From: Amycolatopsis alkalitolerans
GTDB lineage: Bacteria > Actinomycetota > Actinomycetes > Mycobacteriales > Pseudonocardiaceae
DNA length: 64,000 nt
Direction of reading: 5' to 3'
NCBI RefSeq assembly: GCF_006152065.1
Contig: NZ_VDFW01000001.1
Coordinates: 124,001 to 188,000, forward strand
In this document: positions 50,481 to 59,796 of the stretch, one piece after another
How the letters are laid out: the number at the start of each line of letters is the position of its first letter
How positions within the stretch are numbered: the stretch's first letter is position 1
Notes under the pieces: generated by a model
The model's database searches: none
What the model was told of the DNA's origin: nothing
What the model saw: the letters and a program-made list of their open reading frames with translations, nothing else
Program-made: the position numbers and the translations under genes

Positions 50481-51059
50481 ATGGCGGGGCGTCGCAGTGA
50501 CACGAGGGAGCGGATCCAGCGGATCGCGCTCGAGTTGTTCGCCGAGCAGGGCTATGAGAAGACCTCACTGCGCGAGATCGCGGAGAAGCTCGATGTCACC
50601 AAAGCGGCGTTGTACTACCACTTCCGCACGAAAGAGGACATCGTCGCGAGCCTGCTCGAAGATCTCGCGAGCTCGATGGACGAGGTGCTCGCGTGGGCGC
50701 GCGAGCAGGACGATCACGCCAAGATGCGCGAGGAGCTCATCCGGCGGCTCGCGAAGCTCGTGGAAGGGCAGTTCGGCCCGCTGATGCGGTTCATGCAGGA
50801 TAACCAGCCCGCGCTCAAGGACTTCCACGATCGCAACCCGCTGGTGGGCCGGATGAAGGAACTGTTCGCCATCATCGCGGCCGACGAAACGGATCCGCGC
50901 GCGCAGCTTCGGGCCCGGCTCGCGGTCGTCGCGCTGATGCTCGGCAACAACCCGCAGTTCCACGAGGAGACCGGCGGGGTGGCCCAGCCGGAGGTCGCGC
51001 TCGAGGTCGCGCTGGAACTTGTTTCTCCTCGTGGGCGGGCGGCTGGGCAGGCCACGTAG
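50481..51059 (+). CDS. TetR-family regulator of the divergent exporter
   Basis: 192 aa. HTH: RIQRIALELFAEQGYEKTSL, IAEKLDVTKAALYYHFRTKEDI. The helical ligand domain follows. GGGAGG lies six nt before ATG 50481, which decides that start; the longer frame crosses the operator. The last codons overlap the -10 box of ispE (TAG stop is part of TAGTCT). By position it autoregulates and represses the exporter. Confidence 0.92.
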   Translation: MAGRRSDTRERIQRIALELFAEQGYEKTSLREIAEKLDVTKAALYYHFRTKEDIVASLLEDLASSMDEVLAWAREQDDHAKMREELIRRLAKLVEGQFGPLMRFMQDNQPALKDFHDRNPLVGRMKELFAIIAADETDPRAQLRARLAVVALMLGNNPQFHEETGGVAQPEVALEVALELVSPRGRAAGQAT

Positions 51060-51068
51060 TCTTGACGG
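51057..51068 (+). promoter_or_regulatory. ispE leaderless promoter
   Basis: TAGTCT (51057-51062) lies six nt before the ispE GTG. Its first three bases are the stop codon of the TetR gene. Confidence 0.6.
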
Positions 51069-52031
51069 GTGCTAGCCGTCGTTCCGCCTCCAGTCACCGT
51101 GCGGGTGCCGTCGAAGATCAACCTGCACCTGTCCGTCGGCGACCTGCGCGAGGACGGGTACCACGACCTGACGACGGTGTTCCACGCGCTGTCGCTCTCG
51201 GACGAGGTGACCGTGGCGGTGGCCGAGGAGCCGGGCCTCGAGGTCTACGGCGAGGGTGAGGACGCGGTCCCGACAGGGGCGGACAACCTCGCCTGGCGCG
51301 CGGTCGATGCGCTCGCCGCGTATGTGGGGAAGGCCGAGCCGAAGGTGCGCGTGGTGCTGCGCAAGGGAATCCCGGTGGCGGGCGGGATGGCGGGCGGCAG
51401 CGCGGACGCCGCCGCGACGCTGGTGGCGCTGACCGCGCTGTGGAAACTGGATCTCGGCCGGGACGAGCTGGCGAGCATCGCGGCCAAGCTCGGCAGCGAC
51501 GTGCCGTTCGCGCTCTACGGCGGGACGGCGCTCGGCACTGGTCGCGGCGAGCAACTCGTTCCCGTGCTGTCCCGGCACACCTTCCACTGGGTGCTCGCGT
51601 TCGACCATCGTGGACTGTCCACTCCGAACGTGTTCGGTGAGCTGGACCGGTTGCGGGAGAACGGCAACCCGCCGCGCGTCGGCTCGCATGCACCGGTCGT
51701 CGAGGCGCTCGCGTCCGGTGACCCGCGGCAGCTCGCGCTGCTGCTCGGCAATGACCTGCAGGCCGCGGCCGTCTCACTGCGCCCGGGGCTGCGGCGCACG
51801 CTGCGCGCCGGGGTGAACGCCGGCGCGCTCGCCGGGGCGGTATCCGGGTCCGGGCCGACGTGCGCGTTCCTGTGCGAGGACGCGGAAGCCGCGCTCGAGG
51901 TCGCCGCCGAACTGGCGGGTGCGGGCGTCTGCCGGACGGTCCGCGTCGCGCACGGTCCAGTACCCGGTGCCCGGTTCGTCGGCGGTGACGACGTCAACCG
52001 ACCCACTCCTCCTCCCCAGGTACACGCGTAA
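51069..52031 (+). CDS. ispE: 4-diphosphocytidyl-2-C-methyl-D-erythritol kinase
   Basis: 320 aa GHMP kinase, the fourth step of the MEP isoprenoid route. Markers: [23 protein letters not shown] near residue 10, the ATP loop [40 protein letters not shown], and [12 protein letters not shown]. Length is typical of actinobacterial IspE. GTG 51069 without SD fits the leaderless promoter. The ABC-F gene begins at the base after its stop, so the two form a unit. Confidence 0.95.
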   Translation: MLAVVPPPVTVRVPSKINLHLSVGDLREDGYHDLTTVFHALSLSDEVTVAVAEEPGLEVYGEGEDAVPTGADNLAWRAVDALAAYVGKAEPKVRVVLRKGIPVAGGMAGGSADAAATLVALTALWKLDLGRDELASIAAKLGSDVPFALYGGTALGTGRGEQLVPVLSRHTFHWVLAFDHRGLSTPNVFGELDRLRENGNPPRVGSHAPVVEALASGDPRQLALLLGNDLQAAAVSLRPGLRRTLRAGVNAGALAGAVSGSGPTCAFLCEDAEAALEVAAELAGAGVCRTVRVAHGPVPGARFVGGDDVNRPTPPPQVHA

Positions 52032-53786
52032 ATGGCTAATCTGGTCAATCTTGAATCGGTCGGCAAGTCCTACGGTGTGAAGCCGTTGCTCGACAATATT
52101 TCCCTCGGTATCGCCGAGGGTGAGCGCATCGGGGTCGTCGGTCTCAACGGCGGCGGCAAGACGACGCTGCTCGAAGTGCTCTCAGGGCTGGCCGAGCCGG
52201 ACTCGGGCCGGGTGAGCCGCGTCCGGGACCTGCCGATGGCGGTGGTCACCCAGCGCACGGAGCTGCCCGAGAGCACCGTCCGTGATGCGGTCCTGTCGCA
52301 CTACGCCGCCGAGCACGAATGGGCTGCGGACCCGCGCGTCCGGTCTATTGTGGACGGGCTCGGGCTCACCGCGCTGGGCCTGGATTCCCCGACCACCAAC
52401 CTTTCCGGCGGTGAGCGCCGCCGGGTCGCGCTGGCCGCCGCGCTGGTCGGTGATCTCGACCTGCTCGTCCTCGACGAGCCGACGAACCACCTCGACGTCG
52501 AAGGCGTGCGGTGGCTCGCCGACCACCTGCTGGCGCGGCGCACCGCGCTCGTCGTCGTCACGCACGACCGGTGGTTCCTCGACACGGTGTGCGGCCGGAC
52601 GTGGGAGGTCGCGAACGGCCGTGTCGAGCAGTACGAAGGCGGGTACGCGGACTGGATCTTCGCGCGCGCCGAGCGGGCGCGGCTCGCGGCGAGCGCGGAG
52701 GAGAAGCGGCGGAACCTCGCGCGCAAGGAGCTCGCCTGGCTGCAGCGGGGCGCGAAGGCGCGGACGTCGAAACCGCGCTACCGGATCGAAGCGGCCGAAG
52801 CGCTTATCGCGGACGTGCCGCAGCCCCGCGATGCTGTCGAGCTGCTGAGCTTCGCCCGCCGCCGGCTCGGCAAGACGGTGGTGGAGCTCGAAGACGTCAC
52901 GCTGCACGCGGGGGACAAGCCGGTGCTGGAGCACGTGACCTGGCGGATCGGACCCGGTGACCGGATCGGTTTGGTCGGGGTCAACGGCTCGGGCAAGACC
53001 ACCCTGCTGAAGCTGCTGGCCGGGGAGTATGCGCCGGAGTCCGGGCGGCGCGTCGAGGGCAAGACCGTCCGGCTGGCGCATCTTTCGCAGGAACTCGAGG
53101 ACCTGCCCGGGCACTTGCGCGTGCTCGAAGCCGTCGAGGAGATCGCCGGGCGTGTGGTGCTGGGCAAGCAGGAGATGTCTGCCTCGCAACTCGCCGAGCG
53201 GCTCGGCTTCCCGGCGGCGCGGCAGTGGACGCCGGTGGACGATCTGTCCGGCGGCGAGCGGCGGCGGTTGCAGCTCGCGCGGTTGCTGATGGGGGAGCCG
53301 AACGTGCTCCTGCTCGACGAGCCGACGAACGATCTCGACATCGACACCTTGCAGCAGCTGGAAGATCTGCTCGACTCGTGGCCGGGCACGCTCGTGGTGG
53401 TCTCGCACGACCGGTACCTGGTCGAGCGTGTCTGTGACGGCGTGTACGCGCTCCTCGGCGACGGCCGGGTGACGCATCTGCCGGGCGGGATCGATGAGTA
53501 CCTGGCGCGGCGCGAGCGCACGGTTTCGCCGGCTCCCGCGCCCGCACCCGCTGAGCGGCGCCCGAGCAGCGCGGCCGAGCACCGCGCGGCGATGAAGGAG
53601 CTGGGCCGCCTGGAGCGGCGGCTGGATGTCTTGTCCAAACGCGAGTCCGAGCTGCACGAACAGCTCGCCGCGAACGCCACGAACCCGGAGAAGCTCGTCG
53701 AGCTCAACACGGAGCTGAAGTCGGTGCTGGCGGAGAAGGACGACGTCGAGTCCCGCTGGCTGGAAACCTCCGACCTGATCGACTAA
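52032..53786 (+). CDS. ABC-F family ATPase (ribosome-associated)
   Basis: 584 aa with two ABC domains and no membrane span. Domain 1: Walker A GLNGGGKTT, signature LSGGERRRVALAAAL, Walker B LLVLDEPTNHLD. Domain 2: GVNGSGKTT, LSGGERRRLQLARLL, LLLDEPTNDLD. The linker (about 205-265) is Arg-rich (RARLAASAEEKRRNLARKEL) and the C-terminus is a coiled coil (AMKELGRLERRLDVLSKRE). This layout fits Uup/EttA-type factors that act on stalled ribosomes rather than transporters. It starts immediately after the ispE stop. Confidence 0.92.
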   Translation: MANLVNLESVGKSYGVKPLLDNISLGIAEGERIGVVGLNGGGKTTLLEVLSGLAEPDSGRVSRVRDLPMAVVTQRTELPESTVRDAVLSHYAAEHEWAADPRVRSIVDGLGLTALGLDSPTTNLSGGERRRVALAAALVGDLDLLVLDEPTNHLDVEGVRWLADHLLARRTALVVVTHDRWFLDTVCGRTWEVANGRVEQYEGGYADWIFARAERARLAASAEEKRRNLARKELAWLQRGAKARTSKPRYRIEAAEALIADVPQPRDAVELLSFARRRLGKTVVELEDVTLHAGDKPVLEHVTWRIGPGDRIGLVGVNGSGKTTLLKLLAGEYAPESGRRVEGKTVRLAHLSQELEDLPGHLRVLEAVEEIAGRVVLGKQEMSASQLAERLGFPAARQWTPVDDLSGGERRRLQLARLLMGEPNVLLLDEPTNDLDIDTLQQLEDLLDSWPGTLVVVSHDRYLVERVCDGVYALLGDGRVTHLPGGIDEYLARRERTVSPAPAPAPAERRPSSAAEHRAAMKELGRLERRLDVLSKRESELHEQLAANATNPEKLVELNTELKSVLAEKDDVESRWLETSDLID

Positions 53787-53840
53787 CCCGAGCCGAGAGC
53801 CGGATCGTGTGCGTCGAAAGCCCGGCTCGCGGGTGCACAG

Positions 53841-53853
53841 TAATGTTCCGGGC
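53841..53853 (+). promoter_or_regulatory. Leaderless promoter -10 box
   Basis: TAATGT (53841-53846) lies 7 nt before the acyl-AMP ligase ATG, with no SD. Confidence 0.6.
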
Positions 53854-55542
53854 ATGAGCAGGTTCGTGGACACGCTCGTCGCTACCGCGACGGGCGGCGG
53901 TCGGCAGCAGGGAATGGTCACCGGGGAACCCAAGGAGCCGGTGCGGCGGACGTGGGCGGAAATTCACGAGCAGGCCAAGCGCGTGGCGGGCGGGCTCACC
54001 GAGGGTGGGCTCGAGGCGGGCACCCCGGTCGCCGTCCTCGCGGCCGCGCCGGCGCTCATCGCGCCGACCGTGCAGGGGGTGTGGCTCGCCGGCGGCAGCG
54101 TCACGATGCTCCACCAGCCGACCCCGCGCACCGACCTCGCGATCTGGGCCGAGGACACCGTCAAGGTGCTGAACATGATCGGCGCCGGGCTGGTCCTGCT
54201 GGGCGAGCCGTTCGACGCGCTCGCGCCGGTGCTCACCGAGCACGGGATCGAGTTCCGGATGATCACTGAGCTGCTCGAGGCCGAACCGCTCGCCGCGCCC
54301 GTGCCGATGGGCGAGGACGATCTCGCGCTGCTGCAGCTGACCAGCGGGTCCACCGCCGAGCCCAAGGCCGTCCGGATCACCCACGGCAACCTGTACGTCA
54401 ACATCAAGGCGATGGTCGACCGCGCGGAGTTCGTGTTCGACAAGGACGTCATGGTGTCCTGGCTGCCGACCTTCCACGACATGGGCATGGTGGGCTTCCT
54501 CACCGTGCCGATGACCTTCGGCGTCGAGCTCATCAAGATCACCCCGGTCGAGTTCCTCTCCGGGCCGCTGATCTGGCCGGAACTGATCAGCAAATACCGT
54601 GCGACCACGACGGCCGCGCCGAACTTCGCGTACGCGATCGTCGGCCGCCGCCTGGCCAAGGTCGAGGACGACGACGCCTACGACCTCTCGACCCTGCGGA
54701 TCGCGCTCAACGGCGCGGAACCGATCGACGAGACCGCGGTGAAGACGTTCACCGACGCGGGCGCCCGGTTCAAGATGCCGGCCGAGTGCGTGTTCCCCGC
54801 CTACGGCATGGCGGAGGCGACGCTCGCCGTGTCGTTCGCGCCGCTGTTCACCGGCCTGACGCTGGACTACATCGAGGCGAACGCGCTGGAGGCAGGGGAC
54901 CGCGCCGTCCCGGTCCCCGAGGGTGATCCGCGCCGTGGCACCGAGGAGATCCGGTCCTTCGCGGTGCTCGGGCGGCCGCTCGACGGGCTGGAGGCGCAGA
55001 TCGTCGACGGGGACGGGAAGGTTCTAGGGGAACGCGAGGTCGGCGAGATCCGGCTGCGCGGCGAGGCGGTGACGCCCGGGTATCTCACGGTCGAAGGCCC
55101 GGTGCCGACGCAGGACGCGGACGGCTGGCTCGCCACCGGCGACCTCGGGTACCTGGTCGACGGGCAGATCGTGATCTGCGGCCGGAAGAAGGACGTCATC
55201 ATCATGGGCGGCCGCAACATCTACCCGACGGACATCGAACGGGCGGCCAGTTCGGTCGAAGGCGTGCGGGCCGGCAACGCGGTCGCCGTCCGGCTCGAAG
55301 CCGGCACCCGGCGCGAGCGGTTCGCGGTCGTGCTGGAGTCGAAGCTCGCCGGGGACGCCGAGGCGGAGCGGGCCCTGATGAAGGAGGTCGCCGCCCGCGT
55401 GCGTGACGCGGTGGACCTGCGGCCGTTCGCGGTGGTCGTGCTGCCGGCCGGCAGCCTCCCGAAGACCCCGTCCGGCAAGGTGCGGCGAGCCGCGACAGCG
55501 GACCGCTTCGCCGACCGGATCGAGCAGTCGGCCAGTCGTTGA
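53854..55542 (+). CDS. Fatty-acyl-AMP ligase-like enzyme (Pks16/FadD type)
   Basis: 562 aa ANL enzyme. P-loop LLQLTSGSTAEPKAVRITH (about 160-178), VSWLPTFHDMGMVGFLTVPM, AYGMAEATLAVSF, GWLATGDLGYLVDGQIVICG, GRNIYPTDIE, and C-terminal SLPKTPSGKVRRAAT with the catalytic Lys. The HDMGMVGF wording is typical of acyl-AMP ligases that load carrier proteins instead of making CoA esters; CoA activity is not excluded. Mycobacteria carry pks16 at this place before pth. Start ATG 53854 is set by TAATGT seven nt upstream. Confidence 0.88.
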   Translation: MSRFVDTLVATATGGGRQQGMVTGEPKEPVRRTWAEIHEQAKRVAGGLTEGGLEAGTPVAVLAAAPALIAPTVQGVWLAGGSVTMLHQPTPRTDLAIWAEDTVKVLNMIGAGLVLLGEPFDALAPVLTEHGIEFRMITELLEAEPLAAPVPMGEDDLALLQLTSGSTAEPKAVRITHGNLYVNIKAMVDRAEFVFDKDVMVSWLPTFHDMGMVGFLTVPMTFGVELIKITPVEFLSGPLIWPELISKYRATTTAAPNFAYAIVGRRLAKVEDDDAYDLSTLRIALNGAEPIDETAVKTFTDAGARFKMPAECVFPAYGMAEATLAVSFAPLFTGLTLDYIEANALEAGDRAVPVPEGDPRRGTEEIRSFAVLGRPLDGLEAQIVDGDGKVLGEREVGEIRLRGEAVTPGYLTVEGPVPTQDADGWLATGDLGYLVDGQIVICGRKKDVIIMGGRNIYPTDIERAASSVEGVRAGNAVAVRLEAGTRRERFAVVLESKLAGDAEAERALMKEVAARVRDAVDLRPFAVVVLPAGSLPKTPSGKVRRAATADRFADRIEQSASR

Positions 55543-55738
55543 GGTTCGGCTCGTAGGAGAGCCTGGCTTCCAATGTTCTGGGCTGTTGTGTTGGAGGTTG
55601 GGTACCACGTTCCAAGTCTGGTTGCATGGTCGCAACCTCATTGGCCTACGACTCCATGGCGAGGTAGCTGCCCCGACGGTATGCCGACAGTTCGCGTCTT
55701 CCGAGCGCGGCTTCGATCGGATTACGGCCGCACGGGGA

Positions 55739-55769
55739 GGGGCGGGACAGCCCGCGGCCGTCCCGCCCC
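55739..55769. terminator. Bidirectional terminator hairpin
   Basis: GGGGCGGGAC (55739-55748) pairs with GTCCCGCCCC (55760-55769) over an 11-nt loop, between the convergent ligase and DivIVA-motif genes. The remaining gap 55543-55738 shows no gene; a GAGGTTG/CAACCTC pair at 55594/55633 is too weak to call. Confidence 0.8.
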
Positions 55770-55779
55770 CTCTGTTCGC

Positions 55780-56142
55780 TCAGGAAGTTCTCGTGTCCAG
55801 GGGATCGTCCTGGAGAGCGGGCGCCGGGGCCCGGGTGGCCGTCGCCTCGGTGCCGGTGCGGGCGGACGGCAGCGGGTGTGCCTTGCCGAACCGGTCGGCG
55901 AGGGTGTCCTCGGCCGTCTCCAGGAACTCGTCGACTTCGCGCTCGTCGTAGCCGCGCTTGCCGAGTAGTGGTCTGTCGAACTCCACGTGGTGGACTTCGG
56001 CGGCGGTCAGGTCGTCTTCGTCCTGGAGCGTCTTCGCGATGCGCCGGACGAACGCGTCGACCTCGTTCTTGGCGTAGCCGCGCCGCCCGATCGGCGCGTT
56101 GGCGAACTCGACGCGGTAGGCGTCTTCGGCGGTCAGGGACAT
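55780..56142 (-). CDS. Small protein with two DivIVA-domain motifs
   Basis: 120 aa. Two copies of the short DivIVA motif are seen: VEFANAPIGRRGYAKNEVDA at about 10-29 and VEFDRPLLGKRGYDEREVDE at about 53-72, each followed by a helix (FVRRIAKTL, FLETAEDTL). A disordered Ala/Thr/Pro tail of 35 residues ends it. The motif normally contributes the membrane-curvature-sensing N-terminus of Wag31/DivIVA; here it is duplicated with no long coiled coil, so this is not Wag31 itself. AGGAGA lies 6 nt before ATG 56142. It may modulate polar growth, but that is speculative. Confidence 0.8.
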   Translation of the reverse strand: MSLTAEDAYRVEFANAPIGRRGYAKNEVDAFVRRIAKTLQDEDDLTAAEVHHVEFDRPLLGKRGYDEREVDEFLETAEDTLADRFGKAHPLPSARTGTEATATRAPAPALQDDPLDTRTS

Positions 56143-56267
56143 GAGAGTTCTCCTAGCTCGAGGCCGTTCCGTATTCAGTCCTAGCCGCGGTGCAACGCAC
56201 CTGGAAGGTCTGGCCCCGGCATGAAACTCGATGGAGCCCCTCGCGCACGCCTTCGAGTGAAGATCGG

Positions 56268-56861
56268 CTACGCAGCGTGGAAGGCGTTCTGGGCCGCTGT
56301 CAGCCCTTTGCCGATGAGCGCTTCGACGGCGTCGGCACAGCGGTCGACCTCCAGCGGGAGCTCCTTGCGCTCGACCGTGGAGAACTCCTTCAGCACGTAA
56401 TCGGCCGGATCCATCCGGCCGGGCGGGCGCCCGATACCGAAGCGGACCCGGTAGTAATCCTTGGTGCCGAGCGATTTGGTGATCGACCGCAGCCCGTTGT
56501 GCCCGTTGTCGCCGCCGCCCAGCTTCAGCTTGAGGCTGCCGAACGGCAGGTCGAGTTCGTCGTGGATCACGACGACGCCGGCCGGGTCGATCTTGTAGAA
56601 CTTGGCGGTCGCCGACACCGGCCCGCCGGAAAGGTTCATGAACGAGCGCGGCTTCACCAGCACGGCGCTTCGCTCGGCCAGCCTGCCCTCGAGCACCTCG
56701 GCGCCGCCCTTGTGGGCCTTGAACTTGCCGCCCATCCGCGCGGCGAGCTCGTCCAGCACCATGAACCCCACGTTGTGCCGGTTGCCGGCGTAGCGGGGCC
56801 CGGGATTACCGAGGCCGGCGAGCAGCACCCGCTCACCGGCCCCGGGCAGCTCGGCGGTCAC
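56268..56861 (-). CDS. pth: Peptidyl-tRNA hydrolase
   Basis: 197 aa. It frees tRNA from stalled peptidyl-tRNA. Family motifs: [21 protein letters not shown] (catalytic His and Asn), [33 protein letters not shown] with catalytic Asp, and [11 protein letters not shown] 56861 overlaps the rplY TGA as GTGA, so the pair is translationally coupled, the usual actinobacterial order. Confidence 0.95.
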   Translation of the reverse strand: MTAELPGAGERVLLAGLGNPGPRYAGNRHNVGFMVLDELAARMGGKFKAHKGGAEVLEGRLAERSAVLVKPRSFMNLSGGPVSATAKFYKIDPAGVVVIHDELDLPFGSLKLKLGGGDNGHNGLRSITKSLGTKDYYRVRFGIGRPPGRMDPADYVLKEFSTVERKELPLEVDRCADAVEALIGKGLTAAQNAFHAA

Positions 56862-57457
56862 TCCGCGGCGGCCTCGGCTTCTTCCTCGGCCACAGCCGGG
56901 GCTTCTTCCTCCGCGGCCTGCGGTTCGTTGATCGCCACGACCAGGGCCTCGGGGTCGGTCAGCAGGGTCGCGCCGGCCGGCAGGGCGACCTGCCCGGCGA
57001 GGATCCGGGTGCCGATCTCGATGCCCTCGACGGAAACCTCGACCTGATCGGGGATGTGCAGCGCCTCGACCTCGACCGACAGGGCGTCCAGGTCCTGGTT
57101 GACCAGCCCGCCCGGCCCCGGGGTCCCGCTCAGCACGATCGGGACGTCGACGGTGACCTTCTCGCCGCGCTGGACCACCAGCAGGTCCACGTGCTCGATG
57201 TAGTTCTTGATCGGGTGCACGGTGATGGTCTTGGTCAGCGCCAATTCGGTGCTGTTCTCGACGTCGAGGGTGAGCACGGCGTTGCTGCCGTTCTCGCGCA
57301 CGACGCGGGCGAACTCGATGGCCGGCAGCGCCAGGTGGCGGGGGTCGGTGCCGTGGCCGTACAGCACGGCGGGGATCTTCCCGGCGCGACGGGTGCGGCG
57401 CGCGGCGCCCTTGCCGAACTCGGTGCGCGGTTCGACGGACAGACGTACCTCGGACAC
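56858..57457 (-). CDS. rplY: 50S ribosomal protein L25 (general stress protein Ctc form)
   Basis: 199 aa. It binds 5S rRNA. The N-terminal L25 domain ([31 protein letters not shown], then NAVLTLDV) is joined to the TL5/Ctc C-terminal beta domain ([33 protein letters not shown]) and an acidic Glu/Ala tail. AAGGAG precedes GTG 57457 by nine nt, so the TTG/ATG further upstream is not needed. Confidence 0.94.
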   Translation of the reverse strand: MSEVRLSVEPRTEFGKGAARRTRRAGKIPAVLYGHGTDPRHLALPAIEFARVVRENGSNAVLTLDVENSTELALTKTITVHPIKNYIEHVDLLVVQRGEKVTVDVPIVLSGTPGPGGLVNQDLDALSVEVEALHIPDQVEVSVEGIEIGTRILAGQVALPAGATLLTDPEALVVAINEPQAAEEEAPAVAEEEAEAAAE

Positions 57458-57611
57458 GGTCTTGCACTCCTTCAACACGGTGGAACCCGCCTGTGCGGGA
57501 TCAGGCTGGCGGTGCCTGCGGCGGCGGGCTCACGGCACGTGGACAGCGCGTGGCTACTCAAGCCGCCGCGTCGATCACGTCGGGCACGGCGTACCCGCCT
57601 CGCCGAGACAA

Positions 57612-57641
57612 CCTGTTCAGTGTAAGCAACCGCCTGTTCAG
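57612..57641 (-). promoter_or_regulatory. rplY promoter region with direct repeat
   Basis: TACACT on the minus strand (57619-57624) is a likely -10 box. CCTGTTCAG occurs twice, at 57612-57620 and 57633-57641, 21 bp apart, and may be a regulator site. The rest of the 57458-57698 gap shows nothing clear. Confidence 0.4.
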
Positions 57642-57698
57642 GGGTTGCGGTGGGTCGCCAGGGCAAGTAGGAAACCTTGGGAGTCAGGGGGTGCCCGG

Positions 57699-58727
57699 AT
57701 GCGGCGAAGGACAGTGAGTGGCTTTCTTGCGCTTGTCGTGGTTTTCGCGCTCGCCGCGTGTGAGAACCCGTCGTCCGGCGGCGCCGCCGCGGACCCCCGT
57801 ACCGCTTTCGGATCCGCGCTGACAACGCTGGCCGAGGAGACGGCGGTCATCTACCACCTGGCCGAGGGTGCTGCTTTCACCGTGACGGCCAAGGGGCTCG
57901 CGCACGGCACGCTGCCGCTGCGGAACCAGCAGGTCAGCGCCCTGCACGCGGGCGGCGATCTGTATCTGCGGGCGCCGTCGGACTACTGGCGCGGGCAGGG
58001 CATGTCGGAGGGTCGCGCCGCGGAGTACGGCATGCGCTGGGCGCGGTCGGTCCTCGCGTTCGATCCCGGCTGGGCGCTTGTCCCGGCGACCGTCGCGCAG
58101 GCGCTGCGCGCGGCGGTGTCGCCCGCGACGCCCGCGTCGCGGATCACGCTCGCCAACGGGCTCGATGTGTTCGACGCCGCCGGCCTGCGAGTCAGCGCGG
58201 AACCCCCCTACCGGGTGATCAGCTTCGCACCCACGCTGCTCGGACCCGGTGTCGTGCAAGTGTTCGGAGACGACGAGATCGGCGTGCGAGGGCTGGCGCC
58301 GGGCGAGTTGACCGGCCTGCGGACCGCGTTCGACGGTGCGGTGGACAGTCTCGGCCGGCCCTTCGTCGCCGGACCGGTGGTGGCGGCCGGCGTCACGGAC
58401 AACTCGCTGAACTGCACGGCGGCCGGCGCCTGTACGGACACCGTCCGGGTGTCGAACAGGCTCGTCGGGCACGCGCCGGAGGCCTCGGCGCGGCTCGTGC
58501 TCCGGTCGTCGGTTTCGTCGAACCGGCTCGGCGCGCAGGAGTGCGGTCAGGAGGTCGTCGCACCGCTCGACGAGGAGACGACGATGGCCTGCTCGGTCCG
58601 GTTCACGCTGCCGAGGCTGTCCGGCACCGCGACGGTCTCCGCCGTGCCGACCGTGACCGCCGAACCGGTCGCCCAAACCGACCCGGCCGCCTTCAAACAA
58701 GACGCCGCCACCGAACTCGGCTCGTGA
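57699..58727 (+). CDS. Putative lipoprotein of unknown function
   Basis: 342 aa. A lipoprotein signal (MRRRTVSGFLALVVVFALAAC) gives lipidated Cys21. The mature part has an LppX/LpqT-like start (AFGSALTTLAEETAVIYHLAE) but no family I can name; the C-terminal half holds three Cys (SLNCTAAGACTDT, AQECGQE) that could form disulfides. GGGGG seven nt before ATG 57699 supports the start. In mycobacteria lpqT lies at this place but on the other strand and is shorter as I recall. The stop codon lies inside a 22-bp repeat. Confidence 0.8.
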   Translation: MRRRTVSGFLALVVVFALAACENPSSGGAAADPRTAFGSALTTLAEETAVIYHLAEGAAFTVTAKGLAHGTLPLRNQQVSALHAGGDLYLRAPSDYWRGQGMSEGRAAEYGMRWARSVLAFDPGWALVPATVAQALRAAVSPATPASRITLANGLDVFDAAGLRVSAEPPYRVISFAPTLLGPGVVQVFGDDEIGVRGLAPGELTGLRTAFDGAVDSLGRPFVAGPVVAAGVTDNSLNCTAAGACTDTVRVSNRLVGHAPEASARLVLRSSVSSNRLGAQECGQEVVAPLDEETTMACSVRFTLPRLSGTATVSAVPTVTAEPVAQTDPAAFKQDAATELGS

Positions 58728-58789
58728 AAGCCGACCTCGCGTGCGGTGAAAGCCGGATTCTGCGCGCGAATTCCGACTCGCGGGGAGGC
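58724..58789. repeat. 22-bp tandem repeat after the lipoprotein gene
   Basis: GTGAAAGCCGACCTCGCGTG (first 20 of 22 bp) begins at 58724 and a second, diverged copy at 58746; a third, weaker unit (GAATTCCGACTCGCG...) begins at 58768. The first unit contains the TGA stop of the lipoprotein gene. It lies between convergent genes. Confidence 0.6.
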
Positions 58790-58815
58790 CTGGCTTAACG
58801 CGCCGGGCGGAAGCC

Positions 58816-59796
58816 TCAGGCGTGCCCGTCGAAGAGGCTCGTGACCGAGCCGTCCTCGAACACCTGCTGGATCGCCTCGGCGAGCAACGGCGCGATGGAC
58901 AGCACGGTCAGCCGCGCGAAGCGCTTCTCCGCCGGGATCGGCAGGGAGTTGGTGACGATCACCTCGCGCGCCTTGCAGTTCGACAGGCGTTCGGTGGCCG
59001 GGTCGGACAGGATGCCGTGGGTGGTCGCGATGACGACGTCGGCCGCGCCCTCCTCCAGCAGCGCGTCGGTGGCCTTCACGATCGTGCCACCGGTGTCGAT
59101 CATGTCGTCGACCAGCACGCACAGCTTGCCCTCGACGTTGCCGACGACGCGGTTCGCGACGGCCTGGTTGGGCTTGTCCGGGTCGCGGGTCTTGTGGATG
59201 AACGCGATCGGCCGGTCACCAAGCTGCTGCGCCCACTTCTCCGCGAGCCGCACACGGCCCGAGTCCGGCGAGACGACCGCGATGTCGGCGTCCCCGTAGG
59301 TCTTCTTGATGTGCTGGGCCAGCAGGCTCTGCGCGAACAGGTGGTCCACCGGGCCGTCGAAGAAGCCCTGGATCTGCGCGGTGTGCAGGTCGACGGTCAT
59401 GATCCGATCGGCGCCCGCGGTCTTGAACAGGTCGGCGATCAGCCGCGCGGAGATGGGCTCGCGGCCCTTGTGCTTCTTGTCCTGGCGCGCGTACGGGTAG
59501 AAGGGGACGACCACGGTGATCCGCTTCGCGCTCGCGCGCTTGAGCGCGTCCACCATGATCAGCTGCTCCATCACCCACTCGTTGATCGGCGTGGTGTGGC
59601 TCTGGATCACGAAGGCGTCCGTGCCGCGCACCGACTCCTCGAACCGCACGAACAGCTCGCCGTTGGCGAACGTGTGCGCGGTCTGCGGGGTGATCGTCGC
59701 GTTGAGGTGCTTGGCGACCTCATCGGCGAGCTCCCGGTGTGCTCGACCGGAGAAGAGCATGAGGTTCTTCTTCGGCGTGCCGGACTTAGGACTCAT
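58816..59796 (-). CDS. prs: Ribose-phosphate pyrophosphokinase
   Basis: 326 aa. It makes PRPP from ribose-5-phosphate and ATP. Motifs: [68 protein letters not shown], and the PRPP loop [20 protein letters not shown] 59796 gives the usual length; the extra upstream frame is inside glmU. Start overlaps the glmU stop by 11 bp, so the two are coupled. Confidence 0.96.
   Translation of the reverse strand: MSPKSGTPKKNLMLFSGRAHRELADEVAKHLNATITPQTAHTFANGELFVRFEESVRGTDAFVIQSHTTPINEWVMEQLIMVDALKRASAKRITVVVPFYPYARQDKKHKGREPISARLIADLFKTAGADRIMTVDLHTAQIQGFFDGPVDHLFAQSLLAQHIKKTYGDADIAVVSPDSGRVRLAEKWAQQLGDRPIAFIHKTRDPDKPNQAVANRVVGNVEGKLCVLVDDMIDTGGTIVKATDALLEEGAADVVIATTHGILSDPATERLSNCKAREVIVTNSLPIPAEKRFARLTVLSIAPLLAEAIQQVFEDGSVTSLFDGHA

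Noticed and set aside
55594-55639. Possible structured RNA in the gap after the acyl-AMP ligase
   Set aside because: GAGGTTG/CAACCTC is only 7 bp with a 32-nt loop and nothing else supports it.
57207-57698. 506-aa version of the lipoprotein frame
   Set aside because: The first 164 residues are antisense to rplY and its promoter; the lipoprotein signal begins at ATG 57699.
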